Origin: an uncultured Oxalicibacterium sp.
GTDB taxonomy: Bacteria > Pseudomonadota > Gammaproteobacteria > Burkholderiales > Burkholderiaceae_D
Assembly (NCBI RefSeq): GCF_913776015.1
Contig: NZ_CAJYMD010000040.1
Location: 1 to 61,479, forward strand
Length of the DNA: 61,479 nt
Direction: 5' to 3'
Made by a program: the position numbers and the translations under genes. Of the stretch, positions 30,019 to 40,500 are shown in pieces (within the stretch, counting starts at the first letter, position 1; each line of letters opens with the position of its first letter). The notes under the pieces are model-generated. The model did not search any database. It worked only from the letters and a program-made list of their open reading frames with translations, and was not told the origin of the DNA.

Positions 30019-30909
30019 GTGAGCAAAGGCATCCTGTTTTCCGTCATCGGCTCGACGCTGTTTGCCGTCCTCTATTACTACGCCACCCTGTTGACGCCTC
30101 TCGATGGCGAACAGATTTTCGGCTGGCGCACCTTGCTGACCGTTCCTTTCCTCACCGCTTTCATCTGGTGGCGCGGGCAAGAGAACATGGTATGGACACT
30201 GGCCCGGCGCATGACAACCCAACCGCTGCTGATCGGCGGTGCCTTGCTCACTTCAGCCCTGCTCGGCATCCAACTCTGGCTATTCATGTGGGCGCCGCTT
30301 CATGGCCGCGCCCTGAATGTCTCGCTCGGCTACTTCTTGCTGCCACTGACGATGCTACTGACGGGCCGGCTGCTGTATCGCGAACGTCTGACACGCTGGC
30401 AAAATCTGGCCGCAGTGGCAGCCGCCATTGGCGTGACAAACGAGTTTTATCACGTGGGTGTGCTGTCTTGGGAAACCATGCTGGTCGCACTCGGCTATCC
30501 GGTCTACTTCGTGCTGCGCCGCAAGATGGACGCTGCCAATCTTGGCGGTCTGTGGTTCGACATGGCCTTGCTGCTACCTGCCGGACTCTGGCTCATCATG
30601 ACGGGTGCTGTCGGCTTCGACATGATCAGCGCTCATCAAGCGTTGTATGGGCTGATTCCCCTGCTCGGCATTCTGAGCTCGATGGCCCTCGTGTTTTACA
30701 TGCTGGCAAGCCAGATGCTGCCAATGAGCCTATTCGGCCTTCTCGGCTATGTCGAGCCTGTGCTGCTGGTACTGGTTGCCTTGCTGTTGGGCGAAACCAT
30801 CAGCGGTGCGCAGTGGATGACCTATATTCCTGTGTGGTGCGCTGTAACACTACTTGTGATCGAAGGTATTCTGAACCTCAACCGCAGACAAATTAGAAAG
30901 CGCAAATAA
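30019..30909 (+). CDS. rarD: EamA/RarD-type drug-metabolite transporter
   Basis: A 296-residue inner-membrane protein with about ten hydrophobic helices, of the RarD branch of the DMT superfamily. Hallmarks are ATLLTPLDGEQIFGWRTLL near the N terminus, NVSLGYFLLPL and the second-repeat LLGYVEPVLLVLVALLLGE. The substrate of RarD proteins is unknown. I use the GTG at 30019 because homologues begin at this position (SKGILFSVIGSTLFA); in-frame ATGs at 29860 and 29917 would add non-conserved residues. Confidence 0.88.
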   Translation: MSKGILFSVIGSTLFAVLYYYATLLTPLDGEQIFGWRTLLTVPFLTAFIWWRGQENMVWTLARRMTTQPLLIGGALLTSALLGIQLWLFMWAPLHGRALNVSLGYFLLPLTMLLTGRLLYRERLTRWQNLAAVAAAIGVTNEFYHVGVLSWETMLVALGYPVYFVLRRKMDAANLGGLWFDMALLLPAGLWLIMTGAVGFDMISAHQALYGLIPLLGILSSMALVFYMLASQMLPMSLFGLLGYVEPVLLVLVALLLGETISGAQWMTYIPVWCAVTLLVIEGILNLNRRQIRKRK

Positions 30910-30934
30910 AAACCGCAGCACACGGCTGCGGTTT
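30905..30934 (-). terminator. Terminator between rarD and the IalB-like gene
   Basis: A 9-bp stem AAACCGCAG (30910-30918) / CTGCGGTTT (30926-30934). The A-rich left flank gives a U tract for the minus-strand IalB/TpsA transcript, so it most likely ends that operon. Confidence 0.75.
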
Positions 30935-30954
30935 CAAGAGAAAGATTCAACGCT

Positions 30955-31509
30955 TTACAAAGCCGCCAATGCCTTGCCCAAGCCATCCAGCTTGACGTCC
31001 AGAACCATCACCTTTTCCGAACCCAAGGGACGGAAACCAACTTTCATCTGCTTGCCGCCAGTGAGCTGCTTTTTGACTGGATCCGTCAGCGCCATGCTTA
31101 CCAGGCAACCAGCCGGAATGCAGGTCAGGAAAGGCAGCGTCGTTTCCGCACCGCCATCCACCTGATAAACGATACCCGGACGCAGATCGATACCGAATGG
31201 CAATTCGAAACTAAACACCATGCCTTCCGGCCCCTTCTGCGCGACCAAACGCAAGACACGCTGACCAGCAGCCTGCGGGTCTTTCTCATTCTTGGTTTCC
31301 AGAAGTTGGATCGCCTGGCACGTGTCCTTCTCGCCCACTTTGGCGCAAATGACTTCCCAGTTACCGTGCTTGGCCTTCTGTTTCCAGGCTGGTGCAGCCG
31401 ATGCGTTTGCCGACGCTGCTGGCGTCTGGGCATAAGCAGTAGCTGCCATACCCAGAACTGCTGCAAACGTCAGTAAAGAGAATGCAGCCGCCATAGGGCT
31501 ACGTACCAT
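30955..31509 (-). CDS. Invasion-associated locus B (IalB)-like exported protein
   Basis: A 184-residue protein with a signal peptide (AAAFSLLTFAAVLGMAATAYAQ) and an IalB domain: WKQKAKHGNWEVICAKVGEKDTCQAIQ, the FELPFGIDLRPGIVYQVDGG block and LTCIPAGCLVSMAL, with paired cysteines likely forming disulfides in the periplasm. IalB proteins are best known from alphaproteobacteria; their biochemical role is not settled. The ATG at 31509 overlaps the TpsA stop (TGATG), with GAGGAGG a few bases before it, so translation is coupled to the adhesin. Confidence 0.87.
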   Translation of the reverse strand: MVRSPMAAAFSLLTFAAVLGMAATAYAQTPAASANASAAPAWKQKAKHGNWEVICAKVGEKDTCQAIQLLETKNEKDPQAAGQRVLRLVAQKGPEGMVFSFELPFGIDLRPGIVYQVDGGAETTLPFLTCIPAGCLVSMALTDPVKKQLTGGKQMKVGFRPLGSEKVMVLDVKLDGLGKALAAL

Positions 31510-34500
31510 CACTTCACCTCCTCGGTTGCACCTTCTGCCAAACGAACACCGCCTTGGACTGTCACGATGTAAGTCAGCGAACGTGAACTTTCATCATTGG
31601 CGATTTGCCCGACAGCCTGATTGACAGCAGATTCGCTGACATTCTGGGTTCCAGCAGTACCACCTTGTTCTGCTGCGGAAGGCGTGAGGTTCACGAATTG
31701 CAGATTACCAAGGCCCAACTGACGCGACGAGGTCTTATCAGCAAGCGCCACAGACACCGGTTGCTGCACTTCAGCCGGCTTGATCAGTGGCATGGCGTTC
31801 TGATTCGCTACCGCAAACAAGGTCGGCAGATAGTTCTTGATGTTATCCACCGGACGACCGTACTGAATACGACCGCCAGCCGTGACATCGAGGAATGATT
31901 TGCCAACACGCGCATCGCCGTAGAACAAGGCATCGACGCCAACATTCACCTTGGTTGGGCCATATACACGCACAGGTTCTTCAAAAATCAGCGAACCGGT
32001 CAACGCGATCGATGGGCCCATGATGTTGATCGACCCAGCCCCCGTGCCACCGTACAGATTTTTCAGCGGCGCATTGCTACCGATTGCACCGCCGAAGGTC
32101 GTGACACCCGGCGTTCTGACCGTCACGTTATGTGGACCATCCAGCTTATCGTTAAACGTGATGGGACCGTTGGATGTGAAGACGGCATTGGCGCCAACCG
32201 TTACACCATCGTTAAAGGTTTGTGCACCGCTCGTACGAACCAGACCACCATTGATCACGACTTCGCCATCAGCATCCGTCGTAATACTTGCCAGTGCAGA
32301 ACTGCCTCCAACAGCACCATTGAATGTTGTTGTACCAGCTGTAGCAACCGTCAATGAATGTGCTCCATTAACAGTACTGTTGAAAGTCACATCACCGTGA
32401 TTACCTGTGCTCGTCAAGACGGTATTGGCGCCGAGAGCCACCGCATTGTCATAGGTTTGATCACCGGCAGTCTTCACACTTCCGCCATTGATCTGCACAG
32501 TACCTGCGCCCATGGTCGTCAGGCTAGCCAATTCGGTTGTCTCACCGACTGCTTGCGTGAAGCGTGTCGTACCATCGGTTTTGATCGTCAGATCATGATT
32601 GCCATCGACTGTCCCGGCAAATACGATATTGCCGCCGTTGGTCGACTCGAGAACCGTATCATCACCCAATGTGACCGGTGCGCCATAAGTCTGCGCCCCA
32701 ACCGTCGTAACTTCACCACCATTCAGCAGAACGGTACCGTCCTTGCTCAGGCTGGTATCGAGGCTGGCCAAACGCTGGTTGTTATCACCGACCGGGCCGT
32801 GGAACTCAATGTCACCCGAGGTATCGATGACCAAAGATTGCACGCCATCGTCTTTGGCACGCACTGGGCCACCGAACACGATATCGCCTTGGCTATAGCT
32901 AGTCAGTTTGGTGTTCGCGCCAAGAATGACGGTTTCACCATAGCGTTGATCGCCATGTGTAATCACTGTGCCTTGTTCGAACGTCACAGTATTCGTCGCG
33001 CTTGGCAAGCCATCCGTCGTGATGCTCCACAACGGACGGTAAGTGCCAATAGCACCGCCGAATTCCGTTGCGCCTTGCGTATTTACCGTCAGTGATGCAA
33101 CGGTACAAATCGCGGCATCGATATCGCCATCGAATCGGACCAAGCCTGCATTCGTGCTTTGCAAAATCGTGTCACGACCAAGGACGACCTTGTCACTGTT
33201 GTAGAGCTGCGCACCGGAGGTGGTCACGCTGCCGCCATTCATCAACAGCGTGCTTGTCGCATTTGCGACAGTCAGACTTGCCAATTGCGAGCTGGAGCCA
33301 ATCGCACCCTCAAAGGTGGTATGACCATCTGTTGCGACCGTCAGCGCGCGGGGACCATCAATCGCACCATTGAATGTAATGCCGCCTGCACCGGTATTGT
33401 TGCGCGTCAGTACAGCATCCGCACCCAACGTCATACGACCGTTATAGGTTTGATCGCCGGTCGTCGTCGTTCCATTACCGACTGTGGTGACACCGCCACC
33501 ATTCATTTCGATCGTGGTTGCCGTCGCAACCAAGCTCGTCAATGCGTCAGTGCCGCCAACCATTCCGCCAAATCGGAGTGTATTGTTTGCATTGGCGGTA
33601 AGGTCATGCGCACCATTGATCGTGCTACCGAACAGCAAGTTATTGCCGCTGTTCAGCGTTGCATTACCCGTCAGGGTAACGGCATCGCCATAGCTTTGAT
33701 TACCAACAGTCGTAATGGCAGCACCATCCTGAATGATCGTGTGACCACCAGCATCTGTCGTCAACGACTGCGCCTTCACCAGAACCGGCAGGGTTACATC
33801 CTGACTGGTATTAATCGTCAAATTACCCAGTTCTGCAGTTTCACCAACATTGCCACCGAACGAAATGACACCATCACCTGCTGTCAGTGTTGTGCTACCG
33901 CTGTGAGCAGAAGACGCATTGTTCAGCGAGCCACCAAAGGTGATATTGCCGTTACCTGCTGCACCAGTACTCAGCGCGACCGAACCACTGACTGTAACTG
34001 CATTGGCAAAGCCAATGTTGGTGCCTGTCGTGGTGATATTGCCAGCCAGCTGCGCCGTACCGGCCCCATTTTGTACAAATCCGCCAGCCGCAGTGATATT
34101 GCTACCTGAACCCGTCGAGAACAATCCGGCGTTCGTGATCGTGGCCGAATTGGCAGTCAGCGTTCCATTGATAGCAAGCTCATTGCCGGTGAAAGCAAAC
34201 GCGCCGCCAATGAATGTGTTTGTACCGCCCAGTGTCGTTTTGCCCGCGCCAGCTTGCTGTGTGAACGAAGTAGCTTTCATGCCCGATGTCGTGACATCCT
34301 TGGCAGAAACGATCGTCACATCACCCAGTGCATACGTATTACCGACCAGGCCACCGAACGCGACGTTGCCATCGGTACCAGCACGTACAGTCAAATTGCG
34401 CGTCGTGCTGTCCGAATCCAGGGTGCTGGAGAACGAAACCAAACCGCCCGCGGCTGCCGTGCCGCCATTGGTCGTATCGATCGTTACATTGGATGCCAAG

Positions 34501-37500
34501 GTCGTTGCTGAACGGAAGTAGATACCATTACCTGCGGTCGTCAGCGAACCATTGATCGTGATGCCATCCGTTGCTGTCAGATCGATATTTCCGGATGAGA
34601 CAAATGCAGACGTATTCGTCAGCGTCAACGCATCCTTGGTCGCAAGCTTGATGTTGCCACCCCCCGTTGTGGTGTACGTCGCACTTGAAACCAGAGTCTT
34701 GCTGTTGATATTGATACCGTTAGTGCCACTCGTGCTGACGTTGCCGTTCAGCGTCGTCGTACCTTCGACGTTAGCGATTGTCAGGTTACCTGCATTGATC
34801 GCACCAACCGTCACATTGTTGACTGGATTCAGATTCACCGAACCACTTGCGTTGATCGCACCGGTGGATACGTTATTCACGGAAGACACGCTCAAGCCAC
34901 CGATATTGCTGACCGTACCAACCTGGCCAAGCGTCACATTGCCGTATACCGTCGTATTGTTGGCGGTTCTTCTACTCGAATTAATCGACAAGCTATTGCT
35001 GCCATCGCCGTTGATCGCACCCAACGTCACGTTAGCGCCACCTGCGTTGATGGTCGCGGTTTTTGCACCACCGGACAAAGCGGACAACAGGACTGGATCG
35101 TTGATCGTGAGAGTACCGCCAGCACCGTTTGATCCGGTTGTGCCTGCACCATAACCGCCAAGCAGATTGATCGTCGTACCATCCAGCGTGACCGTACCAC
35201 CACCTGCAGTCGCATCGACAAGCAATGTACCTGCAGCACCACCAGTAGAACCATCGGTCGAGTTATTTGAACCATTGGTGCTAATTGTCGCAGCACCTAG
35301 CTCGACATTTTGGCCGCGCAAGGCAATCGCACCACCTTGCCTTGAAACTGTACCGGATGAAGAGTAGCCATTGGAAATGACATTACCACCGACTGTCAGC
35401 GTGCCGCCCGACGATGTCAGATTGATCGCAGCACCATTTGTTTCAGCTCCAAGCGTATTGCTTGTTGCGTTGATTTCAGCAGTGGTCACCAGATTGCCGC
35501 TGCTGGTTACATTGATTGCACCACCTCTGCTGGTAATGCCATTGACTGTCGTCGCGCCCGTATTATTAACCGTCACCGCACCAACGCCATCAGCTTTGAC
35601 AGCAAGCACACCGTCATTGACAACATCAACCGTTGAACCAGCGCTGATCACAGCCGTTGCAGCACCGGTATTGTCGACGCTGACAGCACCCGTTGACGTT
35701 GCGTTCAAGCCCAGCACGCCGTCATTCACAACCGCGATATTGCCACCAGAATTGCCTGTGAAATCAAGATCGCCTGCATTGACAAGACTGATACCGTTAC
35801 GCGTTGTCGCGGTGAAGGTACCGATGTTGTTACTTGCATTCTCCAAGGTGGCGCTACCACCACCATTGGTGACAGAACCAAGTTTGATATCAAGCGTATC
35901 GACCTTGAGTGCGCCTGTCTGCGTTACCGATCCAGTCCAGCTATTCACGGACAACGAGGTGATAGGTCCATTGCCTTGTGTGAAATCAACGCTATCCAGA
36001 CGAATATTGCCGCTGGTCGCATCGACTGATGAATTACGACCAATCACAAGATTCTTCGCTTGAATCTGAAGCAACTCGGTAGCGTTCAACGACAGAGTAT
36101 TTGCTGCATCAGCACCACCGACGGTAATGTTGCGTCCTGCACTTGCAGTGCTCACTTCTACCGTGCCAGTACCATTTTTCGACGACAAGGTACTACCAGA
36201 ATTAAGGATGAGGTCATCCACGCGAACTTTGACGTCTCCTGCCGTACTCGTAATAGTGCTGTTATTCCCCATCGTCAGCGAGCCGGTCCCATTGGAACGG
36301 ACGCTGGCCTCACCACTTGTCGTCAATGTGGCATTGTCACCAAAAATGATATTACCGGCTGCGCGGATATTGCCACTGCCACCTTTGATATCAACACCAT
36401 TATTGATGTTCACGTTACCGCTGGTTGCATTTACAGAGAACGCACCAGCAGTCAGATCGGAGTCTGCATCAACGGTAATGGAGTTACTACCGGTGAAGCT
36501 GAAAGCTGCGTTAGCAGTTGAATTGGCCGAAACAACGTAACCACTACCCGTACCGATTGCGGAGTACCTCAAACCGTCTTGATTATTTTCACCCTCAACG
36601 AGATACAACAGATTTGCACCACCGGAGGTCGATGATATCGACAGAGACCTCAAATTAATCAGCGCACTACCTGCCTCGTTGAACGCTCTGACATTGATCA
36701 CGCCTGCCGAACTCACAGAGAACTTGTTTGCGCCTTGGGTCTGAATCGCTTGCCCTGCCGTACCAACTGCAGAGCCATTGAACGTGAACGAACCTTCGCT
36801 ACTGACACCATTGATGGTCAACGATTGCGAACCATTCGACGTAATCGTGCCACCACTTTGCAGCGTCACATCGTCAGCATGATTAAAAATGGTATTGCCA
36901 GTAATCGTGGTGTTACCGCTCGTTGCCAGCGTCAATTGCGACGAGGCATGAATCTGATCGAGCAATGTATTTTGAATGGACAGACCACCCGTCGTATTGC
37001 CACCAAGCTCAATGGCACGTGCAGACGTAACTGTCCAATTATTGTTACCAGTTCCGCTTCCATCAGCCTTGCCGGTCAACCAGACGTGTCCACCACGAAC
37101 CGTATTCGATCCGATAATGTTCATGGCGTCCGCTGCAATCGCGACGTTACCGCCAGACATTTGGATCGAGTCGGAAACCGTCAACGAACCGATGTCGTAC
37201 AGACCCAATGTGCCAGAGCCGGTAATACCTGCACGCCCATTGACCGTACCAACGGTTAGAGATGGGCTACCGCCATTATCAAAGTAGAGGCCGGTCGTTA
37301 CATTGGCTGCCAGCGTCCCGACATTGTTCTGTTTCGTCAGTACAGCCTCACCAGCCTGAGTCGACACGACCTCCAGACCTGAGGTCGTAATCACGCCTGA
37401 GCCCTGCTGGTCAATCGAACGCGCATTGGTTCCACTACCTGACTTACCTGTCAGAGCAACCGTACCAGTCGTATTAGTGATGCGTCCCGTACCAGTAAAT

Positions 37501-40500
37501 GCCACACCATCGCTGTTAGCACCGCCGATGCTGTTATTGCTGCCGCCGGTACCATTAATTGCAATGCTTCCACTCGTACCTGTGACAGCACCAGAAATCA
37601 ATACCCCTTCGTTGTCTCCGTTACCACTACCGCCGGTGCCCGTCACCGAGATCGAACCACTCGTAGCCGACACCGTGCCAGCAATCACGACACCATCATG
37701 ATCCCCGGCATTTTGACTCGAAGTACCACCTTGTCCGGTGATCTCAATTGAACCGGTACCCGACGCTGAAACTGTTCCGCCAATACTGACACCGTATTGA
37801 TTCGCCTGATCCGCATTGAAATTACCGCCATTCGTACCGCTACCACCACGGCCATTCAGAACAATACTGCCGTCACCAGTCTGGATATTGTTCTGGACAT
37901 TTACACCCGTGAAATTACCTGAACTGCCGGTCGACTTCAGCGAGATCGCGCCGGTTGTCCCCGTAATCGCTTGTGAAACAGTAATACCGTACGCTGTCTC
38001 CAGCGCAAAGTTGGCAGCCCCGATATTGCTGGTCGCATTGACAATGATCGGCGCATTACCGACAAAGCGGAAATCCAGTGCATCCGTATTGGTCAGACTA
38101 ATGTTATAGCTGCCTTTAACAGTTGGCGTCGTACCTTGATACCAGCTTGGGGCAGAACCGCTGCTGAGATTCAAGGTTGCCGAAGAAGTCACCGCATAAC
38201 GGTAGTTGGCACCGTATGAAGTCGATGTAATGTACAGCTTGTCGAGGTTAGCCGCGCCATTGCTTGTGTTACGCGCTGCAACATTGATGTCGCTGGCAGA
38301 TGCCAGCGTCAGGCTGGAAGCACCAACCGTTGTCAACGCCTGACCATTGGTACCGATACCGGTATTGGCATCGGCACCGCTAGCGGTGCTGGTCAGCGTC
38401 AGTACGCCATTATCAATACCGTTGAAACCGAGCTTGCCATTTGCACTGCCAAGGATGCCTTTGCTTGCCGTAATCGACATGGCATCTACATTGGCAAGGA
38501 AATCGCCCGTACTGGTCACGCTGCCGTTATTAGCCGTCAGAGTCAGTGCATCCGCCTTGATATGTTTTGCTTCGCTATCGGTGAGCGATAGCTTGCTGGC
38601 GTTCTCTGTGCCCAAGTCCACATCACCAGTGGCTGTGATCACAACATTTGTTGCGTTGATGTCAGCACCAATATCCATCTTGCCGATGTTATTGAAGTTA
38701 ACATTGCCACCAGCAGTAATGGCCTGTTCGAGTTTGATATCTGTCACACCATTGAAGGTGACCGCGCCACTTGCACTGATACCATTTGTCGATTCAACGG
38801 CACCGACTGTCAACGTGCCGGTATTACCAGCATTGTTTAGCGTGAAGCTGCCATTGGTAACATCGGCAGCAACCTTCTTGACGTTGTTGCTGCTGCTGTT
38901 GAGCGCAACATTACCGTCACTGATCACTTCCAGAGCATCCGTCGTGATCCTGCCCGTATTCTGGGTAACCGAAGCTGCTTTCAGATGAACCGAGGCACCT
39001 TGCAATGTGCCGCTCAGGGCCAATGCATTATTACCGTTGTTGAATGTGATTGAATCGACTGCGGTTGCCGTTAACGAACCAGCACGGTTGTTGATGCCTT
39101 CCAACGTAATATCGCCGCCGCTGTTCAGATTGACTGAATTAACGTCAAAGCTGTTTGTCTGCGTAATGTTGCCTTTTGCGGTCACGGCCAGCGAGCCAGC
39201 GGCAACGCTTTCATCCAGGCTGACGTCACCACCATACACGGTCACCGCACCAGTGTTCAGCGCCAATGCCTTGTCGATCGCGACATCGGCTTCGTTACCA
39301 TTCTTGCCAATCGTCAGGCTGCTCACAGCGTTCAGTCCGCCGTTACCTGCATTAAAGGCAAAATCATCGGCAAAATCGGAAAGGCTGAATGCATTATCGA
39401 AACTGGTACCAGCCGAACGCACGGTCAGGTTACCGGTACTGCGTACATTGATCGCAGCGCCGCCCGAACCCCCTTCGGCTTGCAGGTTGTCGCCATTCAA
39501 TGTCAGGTTGCCGGTGCCAGTGCCGATGTAACCGCCCGACAAATCGCTGGCGTAAGCCAAAGCACCATTGCTGGTGTGCGTCGTGATCGTCACGTCACGG
39601 TCGCCAGTCGTGGCACCGATCTGTCCGCCGTTATTGAATGCCAGCGCAAAATTGCCATCGCCCGCACCCGCACCGCCCGTCGCATTGATGGTGATCGCAC
39701 CACCATCTGAAGTAATCATGCCGCTATCAGGCGCGCCATTCCCCTGGATGACAATACCCTGATTGCCATCACCTGCATTGTTACCACCCGTGCCAGTCAC
39801 ACTGACGGTACCCGAGCCACCTGCTGCAACAACCGCGTTAGAAATCTGCACACCGAACTGATCACCACGATCAGCGTTACCGCCACGGCCGCTGATCGTG
39901 ATATTTCCACCTTGCGTGGTGACATCGGCGTTGCGCACGATAACACCGACAAAGTCACCCGACTGCTGGCCTTGATCCGCATTCAGCGTAATGCTGCCCG
40001 TCTCGGTCGTAACATCAGAATTGATATTCAGATTGCGTGCTGTCAGAGAAACCGTACCAGCACCACCAGTCGATACACCGCTCACGCCACCGATATCCGT
40101 GACGGTCAATGCAGCAGTATTTAAATTACGGAACGCAATATTGCCGGAATCGGAACTTGCAGCAATCGTTTCAACGGCATTGCTGCCATTAGTAAGCGTA
40201 ACGTTACCGGTTTCTGTTTCGAGCTTTAGTCCACCGCCAACGATCTGGCTACCATTCGACTGGCTGATATTGCCGGTTGTGGTCGTCAGATTGATCTGGC
40301 CGTTAGCGCCTGCAGTGCCCGTACTTGCACCACCCGTTGCCAACAGATCTCCGTTATTGAGCGTAATGCCGGTTGTACCGCTGATCGTGATGGAACCTGC
40401 AGCACCACCGGCAGCAGTGCTGCCTGTGGCCGCGGCGGAGCCACTTGTATTGATGACCGCTTGATTGCCGAGAATGACGCTGCCGTCAGCAGCATTCAGA

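Noticed and set aside
32090-33720. Regularly spaced repeats considered as a CRISPR array
   Set aside because: Units are about 233 bp, diverged in DNA and in frame as protein repeats; there are no short identical repeats with unique spacers.
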